DNA of 64,000 bases from assembly GCA_019787685.1 (NCBI GenBank), contig JAHNUO010000024.1, positions 404,600 through 468,599 of the forward strand, given 5' to 3'. This document shows positions 11,917 to 20,999 of the stretch, in pieces; the first letter of the stretch is position 1; every line of letters begins with the position of its first letter. This DNA is from Chiua virens (Eukaryota > Basidiomycota > Agaricomycetes > Boletales > Boletaceae). A model generated the notes under the pieces. It had not been told where the DNA came from. It searched no databases and saw only the letters and a program-made list of their open reading frames with translations. The translations under genes were made by a program, and so were the position numbers.

Positions 11917-13520
11917 AATAGTGACTCTTTCAAGCCTTGCATGTGCTTTGGCAGAAACATAGTGTGTTGAGTTATCTTGGAACCACCCCATGTACTAGTA
12001 GTTCAAGACCAAAGGCCACAAGTGCAAAGGATCAGGCTAAATAAAATATCACAAGTTGTGGGAAAACAAAGTATATTTGTGACTTGTTAAAATATAGCAT
12101 ACAAGTCTCAAATGAAATATCCATCATGTGATGTTTTGAAAGATCCTGCATGACAGACACCTATTTGTGACTGTCTTCATCCAATATTCAGCCTTCACAG
12201 ACACCCCTCAATATTATCTTTATATATCCATTTCTACACAAATTCTCATGCTGCTATAGGCTGAAATCCCAATAAGTCTGCCTGTCCCTACCCCTGCATT
12301 CAACTATGACATGGTCTATGGCCACTTGACCCTTCACTGTATACACACTAATGTTGCTGCAGCTGCTATCACCCACATTGTCTCTCTGTTCTCACATGAA
12401 GGAGAATCTGCTCTAGGCCATGCATCCTGTATTGGGACCAACCCCTCATATACAGATGCCTCCTTCTCCAAACTGTGTCTAGAAGATCATGGAATTCATC
12501 CCAGTGTCATTGACATACCCAAAGGCAAGTTGACTATCCAGATATGGCTTAAGAGGATAGAAAAGGGTGTGGGGATCCAAGCCAGTTGATGTCCTGCAAA
12601 CCCTAGTTCGCCATCAAATCCAGTCCACATGCCATCACTATCATGGAATCAACCTTGCTATCACCATTCAACAATAGTACCTGCATGGAACCCTGTAAGC
12701 AGTGTCTTTTGTGGCAGGTGCCTGATGTGCAACATATCTCATGGCATTATTAGAAAAGGTATGTCACACAACCTAGAGAAAGACTCAGTTTGTTCATGTT
12801 TTCCATTGACAGGGAATGACAACCAACACAGTCCCAAACCAATATGATTTGCTGATAGATTTTGTTCATGCTAGTAATCTTGAGAGAGCTTGAAATCAAG
12901 CAGCTTCCAGTATACATCATTTTTCTTTCAGGAAGTCTTCTCTTGTAGCTGACATTGGATTAGCCACTTCCTGGCAACAATCCAGTTCAACCTGTGAGCA
13001 GTGTGGTTCCCATGACAGTGAGCACTAGTATACACTCAAGGTTGTATTGAAAGACTCAAGACAGTGGGTCAGGTTCAGCAGCCTTCTGCAAGACATACAT
13101 AGCAATAGAGTTACATTCAATTGTTTGTTTCCAGCATGGATAGTATGCTACCAATGTGGTAGCATTTCAGACAAAGTATCTTGACACAATGCTATATGGA
13201 TATGCACTGTTGACCATACTGTATAGCCTTCCTTATATCCACAAATGTCTTGTTATACCCTTCTATGTTTATACCATGTTTCCTTACCCTCAACAGCTTT
13301 GTTGTTGTTTAATACTTCAAGCTCAATTTCAGCATGTTCTTTCATCTCTAGGATGAATTGTATTCTGAGCTGTGTCAAATGGTCTTGCTCTGAGCTAGGT
13401 TTCTTCATCAAACAGTGAGATGTATGTGAGAGCACAAACACACCATACTGTCCATATCATCTGAGGAAATAATAATTTTGGTAGTATGATTCAAAGATAT
13501 GATAATGCAACTCAGGAAGA
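11917..13520. other. CpG-poor DNA, no gene assigned
   Basis: A 92-codon frame at 12311-12589 and shorter ones are open, but I recognise no family. The sequence is AT-rich and almost lacks CpG, which suggests old transposon debris. Confidence 0.4.
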
Positions 13521-13522
13521 TA

Positions 13523-13568
13523 CAGTGACTCCCAAAACCATTACAATGTCTAACCCTAATGCAGTGTG
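13523..13568 (+). mobile_element. Tc1/mariner terminal fragment
   Basis: This begins TA-CAGTGACTCCCAAAACC, identical in type to the termini of the elements at 14749 and 16205. It breaks off after about 46 bp, so it is a truncated end. Confidence 0.7.
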
Positions 13569-13614
13569 TGAAGGTTGATGTCTTTATTGACTTACAGGTA
13601 CTGAGTCAACACAC

Positions 13615-14286
13615 CAGATTTTTTGTGATTTAAGATAGGCTCATACTATGGTCAAAATATGAATTTTGTACTTTGAATACAACTTGTCATTTAGAATATG
13701 TTTGAATTTCATATCTGAATGTACCACTAAACTTAGGCCTAAACTTTGTGTATCCATGGATATATGTATCAACTTGGTCAATATGTTGTGTAATATTTGA
13801 AATTTACTATTGGTCAGAATATAACTGTAAATGTCAAATTTGGGCTTGTCATCTAAACCCTAAAAATACTTTAAGTCTTGCTTGGTGGACAAAATATGAA
13901 GTATTTGCAATCATTCAGTTCTCTTAGTTTTAGTTCAAACAATCATGATGTTGCATTCAAATGGTGGTTGATAACTGTACTTATAATATATTTTGTCTGC
14001 CACACAGACCACACCAAGACTTAAAGTATTATTATGGTTTATATGACAAGCCTAAATTTAACATCTACAATTACATTCTGACCAATAGTAAAATTCAAAT
14101 GTTACACTACATAGGTATTGACCAGGTTGATATATGTACATACATGGATACACAAAGTTTACACCAAAATTTAGTGGTATGTTCAGATATAAAATTCAAA
14201 CATGTTCTGAATGATAAGTTATATTTGAAGTATAGGATTCACATTTTGACCATTGTGTGAGCCTATCCTGAATCACAAAAAATCTG
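13615..14286. mobile_element. Foldback element with long inverted arms
   Basis: The left arm (about 13615-13903) pairs with the right arm (about 13985-14286). Both outer ends read CAGATTTTTTGTGATT when each is read inward from its own end. The arms are diverged but alignable along about 290 bp, leaving a loop of roughly 80 nt. It has no coding capacity. It looks like a foldback-type non-autonomous DNA element, and a transcript would form a long hairpin. Confidence 0.75.
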
Positions 14287-14289
14287 TGG

Positions 14290-14746
14290 TAACACCAGAT
14301 TTATGTAGTAGTCTATCAATTACTGAGTACATTGTGGATTCTCTGGTTCAGGTTCAGCAGATCTCAGTGCTTTCTCCTCTTGGGACACCCAATGATGTGA
14401 GGTTGTGTTGATGTTCCCAAACCTGCTCAGCCAGGTATTCTAAGCTATACTGATATAGTCAACCGAAAAGCAGAGAAACTCTAAGCAGACCTCCCAAATC
14501 TCAAGTGCATGTGTGATTATGAACTTGGGTAGCTGGTCAAAGCCCTTCTGACAGTACAAAATGATTATAAACAGTGCTGATGACAATAAAGGCCATCAAG
14601 AGAATCATGGCTCTGGCATATAGTTAATATCAAGCCAAGATAGGACAGTGATTTAATTTATATATAATATAATCAGGAAGACAATCAGTCCTCCCAAGAG
14701 ACCCTGTTCACCAATTAGACATGTATATTGTGAACATGGTGAGCCA
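14290..14746. other. CpG-poor spacer
   Basis: AT-rich DNA between the foldback element and the small mariner derivative. I see no gene or clear repeat. Confidence 0.35.
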
Positions 14747-14748
14747 TA

Positions 14749-15263
14749 CAGTGACCCCCAAAACCATTACAATGTTTAACCCTAATGCAGTGCGCTTTGT
14801 GCACTGCAAACACCCGTGGGAATATCACTTAGCATTGGTGAGACAAATGATAGTACACACTCCTGGCTGCCTATAAGTACCTAGATCATGTGATTTGACC
14901 AAGTGGCTATGGAGATATGGCCAATTTAAAACAGGAACTACATTGTAACAGTTTTGTCACTTTTATAATATTTAATAGGATCTTAATGGTGTGTCAAAAA
15001 TTGACTGAAAGCATGCCTAGGAGGATTGAGGCAGTGCTTAAAGCCAAAGGAAGATACACCAAGTATTATTGTAGTTCCTGTTTTAAATTGGCTATATCTC
15101 CACAGCCACTTGGTCAAATCACATGATCCAGGTACCTGTAGGCAGCCAGGAGTGTGTACTATCATTTGTCTCACCAATGCTAAGTGATATTTCCACGGGT
15201 GTTTGCAGTGCACAAAGTGTACTGCATTAGGGTTAAACATTGCAACGGTTTTGGAAGTCACTG
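14749..15263 (+). mobile_element. Non-autonomous Tc1/mariner deletion derivative (515 bp)
   Basis: The ends are CAGTGACCCCCAAAACC and its inverted match, flanked by TA on both sides (14747-14748 and 15264-15265). The long inverted repeats match those of the 1.6 kb element at 16205. The interior keeps only the last 27 or so codons of the transposase (14983-15065, ending GRYTKY), so most of the gene was deleted. It is in opposite orientation to the 16205 copy. Confidence 0.85.
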
Positions 15264-15265
15264 TA

Positions 15266-16200
15266 CATGTTGAGAGAATGGAAATGTCTCACATGTGTCT
15301 ACCATTCAAATTCATAGTGGCAGGCTCTGTTACAATCACACAATATACTATCCTAATCACTCTACTTTTCACCTATTTTTCTTTTTGCATTTGAGCTTGT
15401 TATAAGCATTCTATTCCTTCCAAGTTCTGAGTTTCTGGAGTTTCAAAAATTCCCACACCTTCGGAAACTCCGGAACTGAACACTTAGTAAATACAAAGTG
15501 ATATATGATTGAATACATTGACCCAGGCCTTGCTATGGTCTAGAACCACTAACACTTGACCAGTCTAGACCATACAAACCCTTAGACACTCTCCAGACCC
15601 ATAGTATGTCATTCCATTCTACACATGCTCACCTTATGCCTACCCTCATATCTATTCCCCCTCATGTCTATGATGCAATTACATTCCATGGCTATGTATT
15701 CTAGATCCATATACCCTATACCCATTTAAAGTGTTAGAGACTGTGTGACTCTGAGGTTGCCAACTCTGGATCTCTGAAGTTGTAGTGTCAGATGGGACTT
15801 GGCTTCACCATATGTGATGCACCCTTGTCATAGTCTGTCCCTGTATTTATGGACATGTGAAGAACAGAGGTCGAAGTAGGACTCAACACATAAAGTGAAG
15901 TCAAGCAGAGTAAAGGCCATCAAGGTCTTCCAGAGGGTTCAGAGTGAGTCATAGAAATAAACTAATATTCAGACTGAAGTTACAATTGAAGTAACCACGA
16001 TTTATATACTCAGAAGAAACAGAGTGATTAGTCATGGAGCAAGGAGATGAATAATATGGAGAAACAGAGGATGACTAAATCTGAGTAAGACAGATGGTTG
16101 GGAAACTAAATAACTGGAGGTGATTCAGGTACTGAGGAAGCCAGAGCTGTGCTTGTAAGCAAGACACAGCTTTATGTACTAAACAAAAAGAGGAAACATA
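15266..16200. other. CpG-poor spacer with repeat fragment
   Basis: No gene is recognised. Bases 16136-16199 match 20098-20160 over about 60 bp (shared GTAAGCAAGACACAG), which suggests an interspersed element such as an LTR that was cut by the mariner insertion at 16205. Confidence 0.45.
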
Positions 16201-16204
16201 TATA

Positions 16205-17816
16205 CAGTGACTCCCAAAACTGTTACAATGTTTAACCCTAATGCAGTGCGCTTCATGCACTGCAAACACCCGTGGGAATATCACTTAGCATTGGTGAGAC
16301 AAATGATAGTACATACTCCTGGCTACCTATAGATACCTGGATCATGTGATTTGACCAAGTGGTTGTGGAGATATGGCCAATTTAAAACAGGAACTACATT
16401 GTAACAGTTTTGTCACTTTTATTAATAGATAGGGTATTTGGTATATATTAATACTTGGTGTATCCTCCTTTGGCTTTAAGCACTGCCTCAATCCTCCTAG
16501 GCATGCTTTCAATCAATTTCTGACACACCTTAGCTGGTATCTTGTCCCATTCCTCCTAAGTCCTTTTCCATAACTCCTCTATCCCCTTAGGAGGGTTTTC
16601 ATACTCTGCAAGCTTCCTTCTGAGGTAAAGCCAGATATGTTCTATGGGGTTAAGATCTGGAGACTGTGCAGGCCACACCATAGTCCTGAAATCCTGTTCT
16701 TCTAGCCACTCCTTGACCCTTCTGCAAGTATGCTTTGGGTCATTGTCCTGTTGAAAGATGGTATCAGGAGGATTAAGACCATAAAACTCCAGGGAAGCCT
16801 GGAGCTCATTCTTCAAAAATTGAAGGTAAAGATCTCCATCCATCCTACCATCAATCTTGGTAGCATACCCAATGCCATCCCAAGTCATACAGCCCCATAA
16901 CATTAGAGAACCCCTTCCAAACTTGAGAGTTCCTTCAACCAACCTATCACTAAGGCCCTCTCCTGCCTTTTTCCATGCCCATTTACAACCATCTGAACCA
17001 AGGCAATTGATCTTAGTCTCATCAGACCATACCACCTGTTTCCAGTCCTCCAGAGTCCAATATTTATAAGCATGGGCAAAATTCAACTAAGCCTTGTGAT
17101 GCTTGGCAGAGAGTAGACATCGTTTGGACTTGACTACAGCCTTCATACCAACTTTTTTCAAGTGACAATGAACCATGTTAGGATGAAGAGGCTGATTGGT
17201 AATAGTGGAGAGGGCTTTGGTGACTTGGACTGCGTTCTCTGCCTTGTTGCTAGAGATAAGACAGATAGCATGGCAGACATTGGCATCAGAAAGCTTTGAT
17301 GGGTGATCTCCAATGGACTTCTGAAGGTCAGAATGCTCCTTGGAATGAAGCCTCCAGATAGCAGCAGTGCTGACACCTGTGCTAGAGGCAATGGAGCGAA
17401 TGGAATGGCCAGAATCAAGTTGAGAGAGAATGATATTTTTTTGAGTGACAGAGAGAGATCACATGATGGTAGTAGTTAAAAGACAAGAAGTGTGGGAACA
17501 TATTTAGACTTAGACACTATGTTCATATGTGTATATTTGTTTGTAGAACCAAATATGACCAACAATCCTTTTGTTTTATTAAGATCCTATTAAATATTAT
17601 AAAAGTGACAAAACTGTTACAATGTAGTTCCTGTTTTAAATTGGCCATATCTCCACAGCCACTTGGTCAAATTACATGATTCAGGTACCTATAGGCAGCC
17701 AGTAGTGCATACTATCATTTGTCTCACCAATGCTAAGTGATATTCCCACGGGTGTTTACAGTGTGCTTTGTGCACTGCATTAGGGTTAAACATTGTAATG
17801 GTTTTGGGAGTCACTG
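16205..17816 (-). mobile_element. Tc1/mariner element (1.6 kb) with about 220 bp inverted repeats
   Basis: The element is flanked by TA at 16203-16204 and 17817-17818. It has terminal CAGTGACTCCCAAAAC and long inverted repeats (about 16205-16425 and 17597-17816). One transposase gene lies between them on the minus strand. TA targets and the DD34E transposase place it in the Tc1 group. Confidence 0.92.
16448..17464 (-). pseudogene. Tc1-type DD34E transposase, inactivated
   Basis: The full-length reading frame spans 339 codons, the usual Tc1 size. The catalytic triad is visible in VVWSDETK, FQQDNDPKH and DLNPIEHIW, with 34 residues between the second Asp and the Glu. At least three stops interrupt it: TGA directly after the ATG at 17464, TAG near 17088 before LNFAHAYKYW, and TAG near 16558 before EEWDKIPAKV. 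At least the first can come from a C-to-T change in CGA, fitting the CpG loss around it. The N-terminal helix-turn-helix part (SIRSIASSTGVS) is still readable. No active protein is expected. Confidence 0.9.
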
Positions 17817-18129
17817 TATGATCTTTCTGCATTCAGGAGATCACCTGTCTACTCTCCTGTGTGTGAGTGGGCTGGATAGCCTTCCTGTTGCCTCGTCCTA
17901 TCATTCCTTTGCATCTCATCTACTCGAATCAATCCTCTCATCACCTTGACTCCACCTGGATACTTTTCTATCAACCACTTTTCATTCTGGATTGTTTAGC
18001 AGCCTCTGGGACTCATAGACAAACCCAAATCCCTCAATCCCTTTGAGTATAACCCCCCTTGGGATGAACCTATTACCCCACCTTTCTTCTCACCGCCTAT
18101 TATTTGTTTTCTACAATGGTCCAAATGCT

Positions 18130-18288
18130 CTAAAGCTTCAACTCCCATGCACTATGTGAATCCACCCAGTCATAAACATCTCTCAGGTTAAACCATGTAA
18201 AGATCATCTACCCAATCAGCCGGTTTACAAACTACATCCTATTGTTATCAGAGATGACAGAGAAAAAGAATATGAAGCGGAATATACT
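18130..18288 (+). pseudogene. Chromovirus integrase C-terminal fragment (5' part)
   Basis: The frame reads IHPVINISQVKPCKDHLPNQ and then VYKLHPIVIRDDREKEYEAEY. This is the region that precedes the chromodomain in Ty3 chromovirus integrases. It has an in-frame stop before IHPV. It is cut at 18288 by the LTR whose target duplication is GTATT, and the polyprotein resumes at 19025. Confidence 0.7.
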
Positions 18289-18293
18289 GTATT

Positions 18294-19019
18294 TGTTACA
18301 ATTTCTTTTTGTCGTTTCACTTGTACGTCTTCACTTCACTCAATACCTAGGTATCTTTGTACGTTCACCCGTACTCGTTTCCCTTTTACCTTTGTAACTC
18401 CGCACCGGCCTTACCCGAGTGCTTACTCATTTCTTTCTCGTCATTCTCCGATGGCATCGTACTTACTCATTTCATTCTCATCATCTTCCGATGGCTTCGC
18501 ATTTGTCATTTCAACTTTGTCATCGTCCGTTACCTTAGCATCGTACAACTTCCCTTTTAGTTATTGTGCACTCCCCTTTTGGCCCTTGGCCCTTCCACTC
18601 TTCTGGCCTTCCCCTTCTAGTTACTTGGTCCGTGCACGATTCTCGTAGTATAAATACCTCACAGCGATACTCATGTACACTAGTCTTGATCTCCGCAATC
18701 TAGCTGAGTATCCCTGCTCCACTCGCCACAGCGCTTGTGACCACTTGACCGGACTACTCTTGGTCCCACTTGAACACTCGGACTCATCGAAGTCAACCCT
18801 TGACCCTCGACTGTCCCAAGGGTATAGATTCCCAACCGGACAACTCTCAGCAACGCCTGAGTTTTCACTTGTCTCTCTGGTAGCAACTTGCTGACCAGAA
18901 ACCCTCGTTCGACTCTTCAGCACACCACATATCAAGTGGTGGTTGTTTGAGTTATCGCAGCCACTTGGTACTTGGCGCTTTTGCAGCTACGCTAGGTCCT
19001 ACCCAGAACTATCGTAACA
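18294..19019. mobile_element. Solo LTR (726 bp) inserted in a chromovirus
   Basis: Termini are TGTTAC and GTAACA, flanked by the 5 bp direct repeat GTATT (18289-18293 and 19020-19024). A TATA-like TATAAATA lies near 18650. The LTR has many CpG sites while both flanks have almost none, so it arrived after the surrounding DNA had decayed. Removing it brings the two halves of a chromovirus integrase together. Confidence 0.88.
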
Positions 19020-19024
19020 GTATT

Positions 19025-19438
19025 GTTGACTCATGCATGAAGGGTCACCGCTTGGAATACCTTATCCACTGGAAGGGTTATAAAGAAGATGAATGCACAT
19101 GGGAACCACTAAAGAATCTTACAAATGCTCAGGAATTAATTTCCGACTTCCACGAAGCTCACCCTGAGGCCCCATGTCATCTAAAAGTAACCCATACAGA
19201 ATTCAATTCCATGTTCCAAAATTATGAAGACCAAACCCAATCTGCAGATGAGGATAGTCTCCATCATCTCAATTACAAAATAACAGATCATCCAGAGTCT
19301 GATTATCAGACAGGGGATAGTGTTACAATTTCAACATTCCATTCCTCTATGGATTATATATACCTTCAATCTTTTCTAAGTCTAAATGCCTCATGTCAAG
19401 GCTGTCCACAGGATCATATTCTATTGGCTGCCACATAA
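19025..19438 (+). pseudogene. Chromovirus chromodomain fragment (3' part)
   Basis: LEYLIHWKGYKEDECTWEP is a textbook chromodomain core with its aromatic cage residues, followed by the helix NAQELISDFHEAHP. It forms the C-terminus of a Ty3 chromovirus integrase and would target chromatin marks. The frame stays open to 19438, but the upstream half lies beyond the solo LTR in a different phase, so the polyprotein is broken. Confidence 0.85.
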
Positions 19439-19439
19439 A

Positions 19440-20097
19440 CACAGCATTCTCCACAGCTACACTTCTTATGACACAACTCCTATACATGTATTTACACATT
19501 ACTCATCATAACTCACAAACCCACCAGTTACCTGTGCAAGGCCATGTTTCTTATCTATGACTCATTTCTTATTGTCCAATAGTATCATAACGTAGTTCAT
19601 ACTCAGATTAGAACTCCGACATCCATGTAGTATATAAACCCCATGAATTGATGCCAGAGGACTCTAACAAAGTTCTCTTGGAGTTTTCGCCTCTTTGATT
19701 GAACCCCCTCTCACAATCACTTGCCACTACAACTAGTTCAGTCTTTGTTCTAGGTTGTTTCAGCATGCATCAGAGAGTGAGACAAGTTGGAAAATGTGTG
19801 GAATTGGCAGAATCAAAAAGTGTGCAGAATGTTAGAAGACTTCAGATTGACTGAAACAATCTGGATCAGATTCTGATACTGATGATGATGATCAATTCAA
19901 TTGACTGGTGAGATGGATTGTACACAGTAGCTTATATGTATATGAAGGGGAAAAGGCTATGAAGTGAATGGTAATGGATGGGCTTAGAAACAACTGAATT
20001 AGGCTAAGTAACAATGACAAATAAAATGAAAAATATGTGTGAAGACACTGAGCCTTCTGGACCAAATTGGTAGCCAGACATGGAGCAGTCCTTACAT
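19440..20097. other. CpG-poor DNA, possible LTR of the chromovirus
   Basis: GTATATAAACCCC near 19630 resembles an LTR promoter downstream of the integrase end. I could not find a matching second copy in the window, so the assignment is weak. Confidence 0.25.
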
Positions 20098-20275
20098 AAG
20101 AAAGCTGGAGCTGTGCTCATAAGCAAGACACAGATTTATACTAAAACAAAAGAAGGAACAGAGATATATAACAGATGTCCAGAGTCACAGAGTTGCATCC
20201 TGAGGGAGAACAACCAATGTCTAAGAGATTGGAGTTGGATCTGGAGGAATGGAGATAGAAATGGTATATGACAGT

Positions 20276-20438
20276 GCTCCTGGAATGGCCCTGCCACAGC
20301 CTCACCAGTGGTTGCATTCCACACCCTGATGGTCTGATCCCAAGAACCAGAGACAATATGCCTGCTATCAGGGGAATAGGCAACCATGACAGACAAGATT
20401 GAACCTGTTACAATCACCCCTTTTGATGACTCTTCCAC
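20276..20438 (-). pseudogene. WD40 repeat fragment
   Basis: One WD40 repeat is readable: AYSPDSRHIVSGSWDQTIRV followed by WNATTGEAVAGPF. It is of the NACHT-WD40 type common in basidiomycetes. It is isolated, lacks any N-terminal domain and points away from the fragment at 20685. Confidence 0.75.
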
Positions 20439-20684
20439 AGAGAATTATTTAATTTCTTAATGAAACAACCAAGATGTTAACCTATTCTTCACCCCTTTAC
20501 CCTATCACATCTCAAATCCCTCCATAAGTATTGTCTCTATTTCTCTTGTCCACTGCTCCTCCAAGCAGAAGTCCTTGTTGCCTCATGTAGATTCCCAATG
20601 GCATACCTCAGCCATGCCTGAGTTCCTTCATCTCATCAGTTGCCTATACTAGCTGACTCAACCCTTGACCTACTGTCTATTCTC

Positions 20685-20992
20685 CAGATGGTAGGCATAT
20701 TGCTTCTGGATCAAATGATATGACCATCAGGGTGTGGAGTGTAGACACTGATGAGACTGTAGCTCTATTGCTGGGACACACAGATCCAGTCATGTCTGCT
20801 GCCTATTCTCCAAATGGTGGACATATTGTCTCTGGTTCTGTGGATAAAACCATTAGGTTATGGAATGCTGCCACTGGCAGTACTGTAACTGGTCCATTTC
20901 AGGGACATGCAGATTCAGTGAAACCTGTCATCTATCCTCCAGATAGTAAGTATATAGCTTCTGGGTCTTCTGACCATTCCATTAAAGTCTAG
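20685..20992 (+). pseudogene. WD40 repeat fragment, about three repeats
   Basis: Three successive repeats with SGS..D.TIR.W signatures run to a stop at 20992, where the terminal Trp codon of SIKVW has become TAG. Upstream coding sequence is missing. With the minus-strand piece at 20276 it forms an inverted pair about 250 bp apart. Confidence 0.75.
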
Positions 20993-20999
20993 AAGGCTC

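Noticed and set aside
18947..19024. Start of the chromodomain frame inside the solo LTR
   Set aside because: The upstream residues come from LTR sequence that reads open by chance. The GTATT duplication marks the true border.
20276..20992. A functional WD40 protein
   Set aside because: Pieces are short, inverted relative to each other and end in stops.
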